Of a stretch of 64,000 bases of DNA, positions 17,214 to 26,172 are shown in pieces; the first letter of the stretch is position 1; each line of letters begins with the position of its first letter. The DNA lies in NCBI GenBank assembly GCA_016780765.1, contig JADHLH010000003.1:1-64000 (forward strand), in the 5' to 3' direction. This stretch comes from Alphaproteobacteria bacterium (GTDB lineage: Bacteria; Pseudomonadota; Alphaproteobacteria; Puniceispirillales; Puniceispirillaceae). Made by a program: the position numbers and the translations under genes. The notes under the pieces were generated by a model. It worked only from the letters and a program-made list of their open reading frames with translations, was not told the DNA's origin and searched no databases.

Positions 17214-17963
17214 ATGGTATTGCAAATGCGATTGCTGCCGGTGCTGGCCACCGCGCTGTTGCTGACCGGATGTTCGGGCGACTGGGGATGGTATGTGGTG
17301 GACCCGACCAGCCCCGCCGGACAGCGCAACCTGATGTTCCTGATCGACGGGCTGTATTACACGATCGCCCTGTCGGTGACAGCGATCCTGATTTCGGTTG
17401 TTGTGGGTCTGCTGATCGCGCTGCCGGGCCTGGCCCGCGCGCGCCCGCCGCGAATCATCAACCGTGTCTATGTTGAACTGGTGCGGGCCGTCCCGATCCT
17501 TGTGCTGATCTTGTGGGTCTATTACGGGCTGCCGCAGGTTGCCGATATTGCCATTTCCATGTTCTGGGCCGGGGTGCTGGCGCTGGCCATTTCAGACAGT
17601 GCCTTTCAGGCAGAAATCTTCCGCGCCGGTATTCAGTCGATCGACCGCGGCCAGCACGAGGCGGCACATTCCATTTCGCTGTCTTATGTCGACAAGATGC
17701 GGTTCGTCATTCTGCCGCAGGCGATCAAACGCATTTTGCCAGCGCTCGGAAATCAGCTTGTCTATATGTTGAAAATGTCATCGCTGGTGTCCGTCATTGG
17801 CATGCAGGAACTGACCCGCCGGGCCAATGAACTGGTTGTGACCGAATACCGCCCGCTGGAAATCTATACCGTTCTGGTGCTGGAATATCTGGCGCTGATC
17901 CTGCTGGTATCGGCAGGTGTGCGGTGGGTTGAACGGCGGATGGGTGCCGGTGAAGCGCGATGA
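17214..17963 (+). CDS. Polar amino-acid ABC transporter permease
   Basis: This is a permease of about 249 residues of the HisM/GlnP family with roughly five membrane segments. It has the conserved docking loop after GIQSIDRGQHEAAHSI, followed by ILPQAIKRILPALGN. The ATG at 17214 has AGGGGG five bases upstream; a TTG one codon earlier is possible. The N-terminus resembles a lipobox (LLTGCSGD) but is probably the first membrane segment. Its stop overlaps the next start (ATGA). It would form the channel of the amino-acid importer with the preceding ATPase. Confidence 0.87.
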   Translation: MVLQMRLLPVLATALLLTGCSGDWGWYVVDPTSPAGQRNLMFLIDGLYYTIALSVTAILISVVVGLLIALPGLARARPPRIINRVYVELVRAVPILVLILWVYYGLPQVADIAISMFWAGVLALAISDSAFQAEIFRAGIQSIDRGQHEAAHSISLSYVDKMRFVILPQAIKRILPALGNQLVYMLKMSSLVSVIGMQELTRRANELVVTEYRPLEIYTVLVLEYLALILLVSAGVRWVERRMGAGEAR

Positions 17964-18787
17964 ACAGCGATGGCCGGACAGCGCCCGGTGGCCGGATCAG
18001 GGCACAGCTTCAGTATCTGGCACCCAGTGATGATGGCAGCGCGGTCTATCATGCCTCACATGCTGGCGGCGCGGCGGCGGCGCATGACGGGCAATATCGC
18101 TGGCATGAGGTAGATATTGCCGATGCGCGCGGGCGCGATCTGTCGCTTGACAGGCAGGGCTTTATGCTGATGCCGCACAACAGCGCAGTTGCCGATTTCA
18201 GTGATGATGCAGCGCTTGCCGATATCTATGAGCCAGAGATCAACAGATTGCTGCGTGCGGTCACCGGCGCGCGGCGTGTGCATGTGTTTGATCATACCCG
18301 CCGTGCTGCCAGTGACAATCTGCGCCGTAACCGGACCATGCGTGAACCGTCATCGGTCATTCACAATGATTACACAAGCTGGTCGGCGGAAAAGCGACTT
18401 GCCGAGATGTTGCCGCATGAGGCTGCCAGCCTGTCTGCACAGCGCTTTGCCATCGTCAATGTCTGGCGGTCCATCGCTGGAACCGTGGAGACCATGCCGC
18501 TGGCCTTTTGTGACAGCACGACACTGGCTGATGGTGATATTGTTGAGGTTACCCGCCAGGCGCGTGATCGCACCGGGCAGATCCAGATGGCCTATTACAA
18601 TCCGGCGCATCGCTGGGGTTATTTCCCGCATATGACGCCCGATGAGGTTGCCCTGATCAAAACCTATGATTCGGCAGTGGATGGCCGCAACCGCTTTACA
18701 ATTCATACTGCCTTTGCCGATCCGGCAAGCGCGCCGGATGCGCCGCCGCGGCAGAGTATCGAAAGCCGCGCCTTTCTTTTCTTCTGA
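17960..18787 (+). CDS. CmcJ/AsaB/GA4-desaturase-like oxidoreductase
   Basis: This 275-residue protein resembles the CmcJ/NvfI/AsaB family of putative iron- and 2-oxoglutarate-dependent or related oxidoreductases. Recognisable blocks are VHVFDHTRR, PSSVIHNDYT (a histidine-aspartate pair), FAIVNVWRS, PLAFCDSTT and a final SIESRAFLFF. The ATG overlaps the permease stop by four bases, so it is coupled to the amino-acid transporter and may act on the imported compound. Members act in antibiotic and toxin pathways, but most bacterial homologs have no proven reaction. Family membership is fairly secure; the function is not. Confidence 0.72.
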   Translation: MNSDGRTAPGGRIRAQLQYLAPSDDGSAVYHASHAGGAAAAHDGQYRWHEVDIADARGRDLSLDRQGFMLMPHNSAVADFSDDAALADIYEPEINRLLRAVTGARRVHVFDHTRRAASDNLRRNRTMREPSSVIHNDYTSWSAEKRLAEMLPHEAASLSAQRFAIVNVWRSIAGTVETMPLAFCDSTTLADGDIVEVTRQARDRTGQIQMAYYNPAHRWGYFPHMTPDEVALIKTYDSAVDGRNRFTIHTAFADPASAPDAPPRQSIESRAFLFF

Positions 18788-19002
18788 TCTGCCATTATCG
18801 CACCCCGCGTGGTCGCATAGACCGGGGCGCAGGCTCTTGAATCATTGCGGTGCAGACGCGATGTATCAGGTGTGAATGCGGTCGCCTTGGGCCGGATTTC
18901 GTTTTGCAAATACAAGTGACGCTGGCTGCCGGGGGACGGCATGCGTCGCCCGGTGAATTGTCATGTGATGTGCGCAAAGCCATCACGGTAAAGGAATACA
19001 GA

Positions 19003-20433
19003 ATGAGCGCCCCCCTATCGATTTGCTGGTTCAGACAGGATTTGCGTCTTGCGGATAATCTGGCGCTGGTCGCGGCGGCGGCGCATGGCCGGATACTGCC
19101 AGTATTTATCCTAGATGATGACAGCGCTGGTGCCGACAGAATGGGGGCGGCAAGCCGCTGGTGGTTGCATCACTCGCTTGTCGATCTGAACGCTGCGCTG
19201 GGTGGCAAGCTGCATGTTGCACGCGGGGATGCGCGTGACATTCTGCCGGCACTGGCAGCGCAGGCCGGGGCCGATGCCGTTTTCTGGAACCGCGCCTATG
19301 AGCCGTGGCGGATTGCCCGCGATACAGATGTCAAAGCCCGGCTGTCTGCAGCCGGGGTCACTGCCGCCAGCAGCAATGGTGCCCTGTTGTGGGAGCCATG
19401 GGAGGTGCAGAAGGGGGATGGCACGCCTTACAAGGTGTTCACACCTTTCTACCGGCGCGGCTGTCTGGCAGCACCACCGCCGCGCGAACCACTGCCCCGA
19501 CCGGCGCTGGATCTGGCGCAGGATATTGTTGCCGGGCCAGCCAGCTCCGTTGATGATCTGCGTCTGCTGCCGGATGAGGGCCGGGCCGCGATGCTGGCCC
19601 CTCACTGGCAGGTTGGTGAGATCGGTGCCATGACGCGGCTGCAGGATTTCATTGCTGATGGCCTTGCCGGTTACAAGGATGGCCGCAATCTGCCAGCAAA
19701 ACCAAATGTATCGCGCCTTTCGCCCCATTTTCATTGGGGTGAATTGTCGGTCAATCAGGCTTGGTACGCGGTGCGGGCTGCCATTGATGTGCCAGAGGAT
19801 GATGTCGACAATTTCTGCGCCGAGCTGGGATGGCGAGAATTCTCGCATTCGCTTCTTTATTTCAACCCCGATCTGAAGCGCCGGAACCTGCAAACCAAAT
19901 TCGATGCTTTTGACTGGCATGAGGATGACAAGATGTTGCGTGCGTGGCAGAGCGGGCTGACAGGTGTCCCCTTTGTCGATGCTGCGATGCGCGAGTTGTG
20001 GCAGACCGGCTATATGCATAATCGCATGCGGATGGTAACCGGCTCGTTCCTTGTCAAGAATCTGCGTCTGCACTGGCATCATGGTGAGGCTTGGTTCTGG
20101 GATTGCCTTGTTGATGCCGACCATGCCAGCAACAGCGCCTCATGGCAGTGGATTGCAGGTTGCGGGGCGGATGCCGCACCCTATTTCCGCGTCTTCAATC
20201 CGGTTACGCAAGGCGAGAAGTTCGACAAGGATGGCGCCTATACGCGCCGGTTCATCCCCGAGCTGGCACAGCTGCCGGACAAATATCTGTTTGCGCCCTG
20301 GACCGCACCGCAGGCTGTTCTGGATGGGGCCGGGGTGCGTCTGGGCGAGACCTATCCACGTCCGGTTGTCGATCTGAAACAATCCCGCGAGGCAGCTCTG
20401 GCGGCTTTTGCCAGACTGCGGGACGCATCATGA
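19003..20433 (+). CDS. phrB: Deoxyribodipyrimidine photolyase (CPD photolyase)
   Basis: This is a photolyase of about 476 residues that uses blue light and FAD to split cyclobutane pyrimidine dimers. The N-terminal antenna domain begins SICWFRQDLRLADN. The FAD domain contains WREFSHSLLYFNPDL, HNRMRMVTGSFLVKNL and ASWQWIAGCGADAAPYFRVFN. I chose the ATG at 19003 (AAGGA upstream); an open frame extends back to 18850 without family likeness. The stop overlaps the ATG of the next gene by four bases, so two photolyases are translationally coupled. Confidence 0.93.
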   Translation: MSAPLSICWFRQDLRLADNLALVAAAAHGRILPVFILDDDSAGADRMGAASRWWLHHSLVDLNAALGGKLHVARGDARDILPALAAQAGADAVFWNRAYEPWRIARDTDVKARLSAAGVTAASSNGALLWEPWEVQKGDGTPYKVFTPFYRRGCLAAPPPREPLPRPALDLAQDIVAGPASSVDDLRLLPDEGRAAMLAPHWQVGEIGAMTRLQDFIADGLAGYKDGRNLPAKPNVSRLSPHFHWGELSVNQAWYAVRAAIDVPEDDVDNFCAELGWREFSHSLLYFNPDLKRRNLQTKFDAFDWHEDDKMLRAWQSGLTGVPFVDAAMRELWQTGYMHNRMRMVTGSFLVKNLRLHWHHGEAWFWDCLVDADHASNSASWQWIAGCGADAAPYFRVFNPVTQGEKFDKDGAYTRRFIPELAQLPDKYLFAPWTAPQAVLDGAGVRLGETYPRPVVDLKQSREAALAAFARLRDAS

Positions 20434-21989
20434 GCGGCGCATTGCGCCTTGTTCTGGGCGACCAGCTGGCGCGCAGCATAACCAGCCTTGCCGATCTTGA
20501 TCCGGCACGCGACGTGGTGTTGATGGCCGAGGTGATGGATGAAGTCACCTATGTGAAACACCATAAGCGCAAAATCGCCTTTCTGTTTTCAGCGATGCGG
20601 CACTTTGCCGAGGCCTTGCGCGCTGAAGGGATTACCGTTGATTATGTCCGCCTTGATGACCCGGACAATAGCGGCAGTTTCGGCGGTGAGGTGGCCCGTG
20701 CGGCGGCGCGCCATGATCTGCACCGTCTGGTGGTCACCGAGCCCGGCGAATACCGGGTGCTTGCGGCGATGCGTGACTGGCAGGACCAGCTTGATGTGGC
20801 AGTTGAAATTCGCGGTGATGAGCGGTTCATGTGTACGCCCGAACGGTTTGCCGACTGGGCCAGCGGGCGCAAACAGCTGCGGATGGATTTCTTCTATCGT
20901 GAGATGCGGCGCGATCATGATGTGCTGATGGAAGACGGCGCACCGGTGGGCGGCAAATGGAACTATGATGCCGATAACCGGCAACCGCCAGACCTGTCGC
21001 TGGCTGTGCCGCCGCCCTTGTCCTTTGCGCCTGACGCGATCACCGATGATGTGCTGATACTGGTTGGCAAACGATGCGCAGACCATTTCGGCGCGTTGGC
21101 GGATTTCGGCTTTGCAGTGACGCGTGATCAGGCGTTGCAGGTGCTGGATCATTTCATAACGCACCGTCTGCCGTTGTTCGGCACCTATCAGGATGCGATG
21201 ATCGAGGGCGAGCCATGGATGTATCACAGTCATATCGGGTTCTATCTGAATGCCGGTCTGCTGTTGCCGGCCGAAGCCGTGCGCGCTGCCGAGGCGGCCT
21301 GGCATGACGGCCATGCCCCGCTGAATGCGATTGAGGGCTTTATCCGGCAGATCCTTGGTTGGCGTGAATTTGTGCGCGGAATCTACTGGATGAAGATGCC
21401 TGACTATGCCGGGATGAACTTCCTTGAGGCAGACCGCACGCTTCCCGATTTCTACTGGACGGGCGAAACCGGCATGAACTGTCTGGCGCAGTCGATTGAC
21501 GCAACGCGTCGCTATGCCTATGCGCATCACATTCAGCGTCTGATGGTGTTGGGGAACTTTGCGCTGCTGGCAGGTGTCAGGCCCGATCAGGTAAATGAAT
21601 GGTTCCTTGTTGTTTATGCTGATGCCTATGAGTGGGTCGAACTGCCGAATGTGTCTGGCATGGTGCTGTTTGCCGATGGCGGATATCTGGCCAGCAAGCC
21701 CTATGCGGCCGGCGGTGCCTATATCAACCGTATGTCGAATTACTGCGGTAACTGCCGTTACAAGGTGGCGCAGAAGACCGGCCCCGATGCGTGTCCTTTC
21801 AATTACCTCTATTGGGATTTTTTGATCCGCAACCGGCCAAGGCTTGGCAACAATGCCCGCCTTGGCATGATTTACCGCTCGCTCGACAAGATGGCACCAG
21901 AACGTGTTGCCGGCATTGAAGCAGATGCGGCGGTGTTTCTGGCGTCGCTTGACGAGATGAGTGCTGATGAACATGGGAGACAGCAATGA
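20430..21989 (+). CDS. Iron-sulfur photolyase/cryptochrome (FeS-BCP, CryPro group)
   Basis: This is a protein of about 519 residues of the photolyase-related group that repairs (6-4) photoproducts in Agrobacterium (PhrB-like, with a [4Fe-4S] cluster and a lumazine antenna). The N-terminus reads LRLVLGDQLARSI. Three cluster cysteines are visible as YCGNC followed by a third 13 residues later in GPDACPFNYLYWDF; the fourth is probably in GMNCLAQSI. The open frame extends upstream to 20142, but the true start is the ATG overlapping the phrB stop. Its own stop overlaps the DUF3833 gene, which continues the operon. Confidence 0.9.
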   Translation: MSGALRLVLGDQLARSITSLADLDPARDVVLMAEVMDEVTYVKHHKRKIAFLFSAMRHFAEALRAEGITVDYVRLDDPDNSGSFGGEVARAAARHDLHRLVVTEPGEYRVLAAMRDWQDQLDVAVEIRGDERFMCTPERFADWASGRKQLRMDFFYREMRRDHDVLMEDGAPVGGKWNYDADNRQPPDLSLAVPPPLSFAPDAITDDVLILVGKRCADHFGALADFGFAVTRDQALQVLDHFITHRLPLFGTYQDAMIEGEPWMYHSHIGFYLNAGLLLPAEAVRAAEAAWHDGHAPLNAIEGFIRQILGWREFVRGIYWMKMPDYAGMNFLEADRTLPDFYWTGETGMNCLAQSIDATRRYAYAHHIQRLMVLGNFALLAGVRPDQVNEWFLVVYADAYEWVELPNVSGMVLFADGGYLASKPYAAGGAYINRMSNYCGNCRYKVAQKTGPDACPFNYLYWDFLIRNRPRLGNNARLGMIYRSLDKMAPERVAGIEADAAVFLASLDEMSADEHGRQQ

Positions 21990-22618
21990 TATCTGCAACC
22001 AAGCCGTGGCAGCGCAGACTGACCACAGTGATGATGGTAACCGGCCTTCTGGTCGTCATGCTTGCCGGCCTTGCCGGATGCGCGCGGCGGGATGTCAGCA
22101 CGCTTGCCGACCGGCAGCCATCGCTGGACCTTGCTGAATTTTTTGCCGGTCAGTCTGTCGCCTATGGCATCTTTGAAGACAGGTTCGGCAACCTGCGACG
22201 CCAGTTCCGGGTCAATATGATCGGCACAGTAGACGGCGACACGCTGACACTGGCTGAAGATTTTCTCTATGATGACGGGGAACGGGCCGAGCGGACATGG
22301 GTGATAAAGCGACTGGCTGATGATGCGGATGGCAGCCTGCGTTATGAAGGTACCGCAAGCGATGTGGCTGGTCCGGCATCTGGACGGATCAGCGGCAATG
22401 CGTTGAACTGGGAATATGATGTCGTGCTGAATATTTCCGGTCGTGAGGTCGAGGTGCATTTCGATGACTGGATCTATCGGCAGGATGAGGACGTGGCGAT
22501 CAATCGCGCCTTTGTCAGCAAGTTCGGTATCGAGATCGGTTCTGTCACGCTGGTCTTTCTGCGCGGTGCGGCGGCGGCGGCGATCGGCCCGCTTGATCTG
22601 GACGGATGGCCTGAATAG
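21986..22618 (+). CDS. DUF3833 family lipoprotein
   Basis: This is a 210-residue protein. A basic N-terminus and hydrophobic stretch lead to a lipobox (LAGLAGC, cysteine near residue 31), so it should be anchored to a membrane on the periplasmic side. The core, with LDLAEFFAGQSVAYGIFEDRF and RTWVIKRL, matches DUF3833. Genes of this family recur next to photolyases in light- or singlet-oxygen-induced clusters. Its biochemical role is not known. The ATG overlaps the upstream stop by four bases. Confidence 0.82.
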   Translation: MISATKPWQRRLTTVMMVTGLLVVMLAGLAGCARRDVSTLADRQPSLDLAEFFAGQSVAYGIFEDRFGNLRRQFRVNMIGTVDGDTLTLAEDFLYDDGERAERTWVIKRLADDADGSLRYEGTASDVAGPASGRISGNALNWEYDVVLNISGREVEVHFDDWIYRQDEDVAINRAFVSKFGIEIGSVTLVFLRGAAAAAIGPLDLDGWPE

Positions 22619-22756
22619 GGACGCGAATTATGGTCTGAACAGTGATCTGTCCTGATATATGCTGACCAGGGACTGAAGACGAAGGTGCGGCTTGTCACGG
22701 TGATGTCATTTATAATGGGGACCGGTGCGAAGGAAATGCCAGAAGGGGGAATAAGG

Positions 22757-23278
22757 ATGATCAGGCGGACGCTGGCGCTGCTTATCGCGGCGCTGCTTAT
22801 CGGGTTGCAGGGCGCACAGGCCGAGGTGCTGGACAGGCTTGTGCCCGATGCTGAACTTGTTGGCGAAGCGCGCTTCAAGGTGATGTTCTTCAAGATTTAT
22901 GATGCGCAGCTATACGCGCCGAACGGACGTTACAGTGCTGGTAACCCGTACAGTTTGCGTCTGCATTATCTGATCAACGCCAAGAAAGGCCGGATCGTCA
23001 GCTCTACGGTGAAGGAAATGAGGCGGATGAAGGCGGCCAGCAATGCGCAGATTGAAAGCTGGGTGCCGGTGATGGACAGCGCCTTCATCGATATGCCAAA
23101 GGGCAGCCATGCAGATTTCATTCACACCTCAGATGGGCGGCTGACCCTTGTTGCCGGTGGTGAAATCATCTCGGTTATTGAGGATACCGTGCTGGCAAAG
23201 GCGATTATGGATATATGGCTCGGTCCGAAGGTGCGCGATCAACGCTTTCAGGACAATCTGATGGGACGCAGCAAGTGA
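22757..23278 (+). CDS. Chalcone-isomerase-like domain protein
   Basis: This exported protein of about 173 residues has a signal peptide (MIRRTLALLIAALLIGLQGAQA) and a chalcone-isomerase-like domain, as seen in VGEARFKVMFFKIYDAQLYA and SLRLHYL. The start at 22757 has AGGGGGA upstream; the GTG at 22685 is an unlikely alternative. Bacterial members have the fold of plant chalcone isomerase but no proven catalysis, and may bind fatty acids. It lies in the photolyase operon, and its stop overlaps the GTG start of the next gene. The signal peptide contains a 15-bp near-repeat encoding ALLI twice. Confidence 0.8.
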   Translation: MIRRTLALLIAALLIGLQGAQAEVLDRLVPDAELVGEARFKVMFFKIYDAQLYAPNGRYSAGNPYSLRLHYLINAKKGRIVSSTVKEMRRMKAASNAQIESWVPVMDSAFIDMPKGSHADFIHTSDGRLTLVAGGEIISVIEDTVLAKAIMDIWLGPKVRDQRFQDNLMGRSK

Positions 23279-23853
23279 AGCTGGGCGCCTTTTTCATCGA
23301 AATCCTGCCTTTGCTGGCCTTTTTCGCAGGCTATCAGTATTTCGGGCTGCTGATGGCTGCGGCCTTGTCAGCGATATTGGGGGCGGGCGTGTTGCTTCTT
23401 GCGCGATGGCGCGACGGACGTATCGCCGCCTTTCCCCTGTTTTCGGTTGTCATGTCCGGCCTGTTCACGGCCATTGCCTGGGGGCTTGATGACGGCATTT
23501 TCATCAAGGTCCAGCCGACAATATTCAACGGGTTGTTTGCAACTGTCCTGCTGGGAGGGCTGGTCATGCGCCGCGCCATGATGCGGCAGTTTTTCGGCGC
23601 CCAGTTTTCGCTGACAGATGCGACCTGGTTCACGCTCAGCTTTCGCTGGGGGTGCTTTTTTCTGCTGCTGGCCATCGCCAATGAATGTGTCTGGCGATTG
23701 TTCACCGAGGCCGAATGGGTGACCTACAAGACATTCATCGCCGCGCCGGCAAGTGGTGCTTTCATGCTGGCACAGCTGCCGCTGACTTTACGCGGGCGGA
23801 TCAATTCTGCCGACAATTCTGCCGACAATTCTGCCGACAAATCTGACGGATGA
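23275..23853 (+). CDS. YciB/IspZ-like septation-protein family membrane protein
   Basis: This is an inner-membrane protein of about 192 residues with roughly five membrane segments. Its opening KLGAFFIEILPLLAFFAGYQ and the blocks GLFTAIAWGLDDGIFIKVQPT and LSFRWGCFFLLLAIANE fit the YciB/IspZ family linked to envelope synthesis. The start is GTG at 23275, overlapping the upstream stop (GTGA). The C-terminus ends in SADNSADNSADKSDG, made by 12-bp tandem repeats. Its place in a photolyase operon is unlike the usual YciB setting, so a stress-specific paralog is possible. Confidence 0.8.
   Translation: MKLGAFFIEILPLLAFFAGYQYFGLLMAAALSAILGAGVLLLARWRDGRIAAFPLFSVVMSGLFTAIAWGLDDGIFIKVQPTIFNGLFATVLLGGLVMRRAMMRQFFGAQFSLTDATWFTLSFRWGCFFLLLAIANECVWRLFTEAEWVTYKTFIAAPASGAFMLAQLPLTLRGRINSADNSADNSADKSDG
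23803..23838 (+). repeat. Three exact 12-bp tandem repeats at the C-terminus of the YciB-like gene
   Basis: AATTCTGCCGAC repeats at 23803-23814, 23815-23826 and 23827-23838, encoding Asn-Ser-Ala-Asp in each copy just before the stop codon. Confidence 0.95.
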
Positions 23854-23878
23854 TCGGGATGATGTCCCCGGGGTGGGC

Positions 23879-24613
23879 CTAGAATGGAATGGGGCTGCCG
23901 TCATAGGCAAAAAAGCCGCCGGTCATACGTGCATCCAGCCCGTCCAGTACCTGCCAAAGGCAGTCGGCCGCATAGCTGGCGGTGAATAATTTTTCGGCTG
24001 GTACATTGGCCTGAAACGGGCGTGACAGGTTGGTGTCCACGGTGCCCGGATGAAGCGATGCCACACAGGCCGCCGGATTTGCACGCGCCAGCTCGATCGA
24101 CAAGGTGCGCATCAACTGGTTCAGCGCCGCCTTGCTGGCCCGGTAGGCATACCAGCCACCAAGTGCGTTGTCGCTGATCGAACCGACCCGCGCTGACAGG
24201 GCGGCATAGTGCAGCGGGTGGGTGCCGCGCAAAAGCGGCCAGAGTTCGCGCGCCATCAATACCGGAGCCAGCGCGTTGGTCTGGAACACCCTGGTCAGCA
24301 CATCTGCATCAATATCATTGATCCTTTTTTCTGGACGAATGCTGCCATCCTGCAGCATGCCAGCGGTAAAGATCACCCGGTCAAGCTGGTCAGTGGCAGC
24401 GGTGACTTTCGTACTGGCGGCGGCGATGCTGTCGGGCTCCGTTACATCCAGCGTCAGCCACATGACATCATCTGACGGTGGCAAAAGATCATAACCCGGC
24501 GCAGATTGCGGGTCGCGTGCCGTCAGGAACAGCTGTGAGGCGCCGGCCGCACGCGCCCGCTGTGCAAGGGCCAGTCCGATGCCCCGCCCCGCCCCCTGAA
24601 TCAATATATGCAT
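23879..24613 (-). CDS. Short-chain dehydrogenase/reductase, CsgA-like
   Basis: This is an SDR of about 244 residues. The NAD(P)-binding glycine motif is GAGRGIGLALA near the N-terminus, and the catalytic tyrosine and lysine are in YRASKAALNQL. The substrate-binding C-terminus is short, as in CsgA-like SDRs. I chose the ATG at 24613; the frame runs back to 24766 without SDR likeness. Such SDRs recur beside photolyase/DUF3833 genes in light-response clusters. It converges on the YciB-like gene and is divergent from the DUF4864 gene. The substrate is unknown. Confidence 0.82.
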   Translation of the reverse strand: MHILIQGAGRGIGLALAQRARAAGASQLFLTARDPQSAPGYDLLPPSDDVMWLTLDVTEPDSIAAASTKVTAATDQLDRVIFTAGMLQDGSIRPEKRINDIDADVLTRVFQTNALAPVLMARELWPLLRGTHPLHYAALSARVGSISDNALGGWYAYRASKAALNQLMRTLSIELARANPAACVASLHPGTVDTNLSRPFQANVPAEKLFTASYAADCLWQVLDGLDARMTGGFFAYDGSPIPF

Positions 24614-24777
24614 ATCAGCCCTTCCCAGATCCGGCCTTCTGCCGGCGGTAATCTGCATCGTGACAGGGTGCAGACACGGCCGCCGTGACGTCGTGTCACA
24701 AGCTGTCTTGCACCGATGCAGATTGCAGATGTGGTGCTTTGCCCCCATTTCCTCAAGACGGAACAAGGAGAGTTGTC

Positions 24778-25257
24778 ATGCGGATGCCATCTTCAATCGC
24801 GGTTGCTGTCGCTGTGATGATTGCGATTTTCTCTGTCTCATGGGCGGCACGCGCTGCCGATCTGGTCGTGCCTGACCCGTCAATCGCACCCGAAGAAGTG
24901 GTGGCGATCCAGATGAAGGCCTTGCAGTTCAATGACAATCCGGTTGCCGATTTCGGGATTGCCCAGACCTGGAACTTTGCGCATCCGCGAAACCGCGCCG
25001 CGACAGGCCCGTTGCAGCGGTTTGCCGGCATGTTGAAGGGGGCGGCCTATGGCACGATGCTGAATCATGCCAGCCACCGGATCGTTGCGCAGGAAAGCGA
25101 CGGCACGCGCGCCAGCTTTGATGTGTTCATGGAAACCACCACAGGCAGGATGCTGCATTTCATGTGGGCTGTCGAACTTGTCGACGGTGGTGAATTTGAC
25201 AATTGCTGGATGACAGTGGCGGTATCAATGCCGCGAGATGCCGGTCAGGGCAGCTAA
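24778..25257 (+). CDS. Exported DUF4864 protein
   Basis: This is a protein of about 159 residues. It has a signal peptide (MRMPSSIAVAVAVMIAIFSV..., cleaved after ARA) and a single domain with VVAIQMKALQFNDNPVADFG and NFAHPRNRAATGPLQRFAGM, matching DUF4864. A strong ribosome site (AAGGAG) precedes the ATG at 24778; the longer frame to 24685 overlaps the promoter region. The family has no assigned function. It is divergent from the SDR gene and may belong to the same stress cluster. Confidence 0.78.
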   Translation: MRMPSSIAVAVAVMIAIFSVSWAARAADLVVPDPSIAPEEVVAIQMKALQFNDNPVADFGIAQTWNFAHPRNRAATGPLQRFAGMLKGAAYGTMLNHASHRIVAQESDGTRASFDVFMETTTGRMLHFMWAVELVDGGEFDNCWMTVAVSMPRDAGQGS

Positions 25258-25266
25258 TCCGACGGA

Positions 25267-26172
25267 TCATTCACTGGCCGTTCCTGCACCAGATTCCTCT
25301 GGTTTTGATCGCACGCGTTCCCGCCAGAACGTAAACAGTCCGGCGGCAATGATGATGGCAGCGCCTGTCAGCATGGCTTGGGTGACCGGATCGTCAAACA
25401 CGACAAAACCGATCGTGGCTGACGTGGCTATCCCGAAATATGAGAAAGGCTGCAGCACGCTTGCCTCTGCCTTGTCCAGCGCCTTGATCATCATGAAATG
25501 CGCGGCTGTGCCGAACAGGCACAATAACAGCATCCACAGCCAGTCCGTGCCGTGTGGCGGAGTCCATGCCAAAGGGGCTATAAGGCTCATGGTGATCGCG
25601 CCGACCATGCCGGTCCAGAAAAAGCTGGTCTCGGCACTGTCGGTGCGCGATGCGATGCGGGTCAATATGGCATAGCCGGCAAACTGGATGGCGCCAAGCA
25701 GCGGAATGATCATCTGCGGACCGAACGGGCTACCGCGCGGATCAAGCGCCAGCGCCACACCGCCAAAGCCGGCAGTGATGGCAAGCCAGCGCCGCCAGCC
25801 CACACGCTCTCCCAGAAAAGGAACGGACAGCGCTGCGATAATCAGCGGATAGCTGGCGAAGATCACCTGAAAGCCGACAAGCCCGACGATAGTGAAGCCG
25901 TATAGTGCCGTGCAAATCTGGCTGACCAGCAACAGAGCGCGCAGGGTTTGCAGCCATGGCCGCGTGGTGCCCGCGACATGTTTCAGCCCGCCGGGCCGTG
26001 TGGCGCTGAATGCCAATACGAACAGCAGGAAGAACCAATAGCGGATGGTAATCACCGAAATCGGCCCATAACCCTCGGCCAGAAAGCGTGACAGCCCGTC
26101 CTGTATCCCGAAGGTGACGGCCGCACCGATCATCAGCAGAATGCCGGTTTGGGTGGAAGCGCGTGTGGTCAA
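25267..26172 (-). CDS. EamA/DMT-family permease
   Basis: This 301-residue membrane protein has two EamA repeats and about ten membrane segments. The second repeat ends in [19 protein letters not shown], as in many RhaT/EamA exporters. Its ATG overlaps the ung stop by four bases, so the two are translated from one message. The substrate is unknown. It differs in sequence from the DMT permease at 11.9 kb, so the two are unlikely to be recent duplicates. Confidence 0.82.
   Translation of the reverse strand: MTTRASTQTGILLMIGAAVTFGIQDGLSRFLAEGYGPISVITIRYWFFLLFVLAFSATRPGGLKHVAGTTRPWLQTLRALLLVSQICTALYGFTIVGLVGFQVIFASYPLIIAALSVPFLGERVGWRRWLAITAGFGGVALALDPRGSPFGPQMIIPLLGAIQFAGYAILTRIASRTDSAETSFFWTGMVGAITMSLIAPLAWTPPHGTDWLWMLLLCLFGTAAHFMMIKALDKAEASVLQPFSYFGIATSATIGFVVFDDPVTQAMLTGAAIIIAAGLFTFWRERVRSKPEESGAGTASE

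Noticed and set aside
18796-18824. GC-rich hairpin after the CmcJ-like gene
   Set aside because: The stem is interrupted and no T-run follows on either strand, so it is not a convincing terminator.
20142-20429. N-terminal extension of the FeS photolyase
   Set aside because: It lies wholly within the CPD photolyase gene in another frame and lacks family likeness; the ATGA junction marks the start.
20589-21998. A 469-codon minus-strand open frame across the FeS photolyase gene
   Set aside because: Antisense shadow with no domain likeness; the plus strand encodes conserved photolyase blocks throughout.
22776-22805. 15-bp repeat in the chalcone-isomerase-like gene as evidence of recent duplication
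   Set aside because: It encodes the hydrophobic core of a signal peptide, where such likeness arises easily; it is not counted among the firm duplications.
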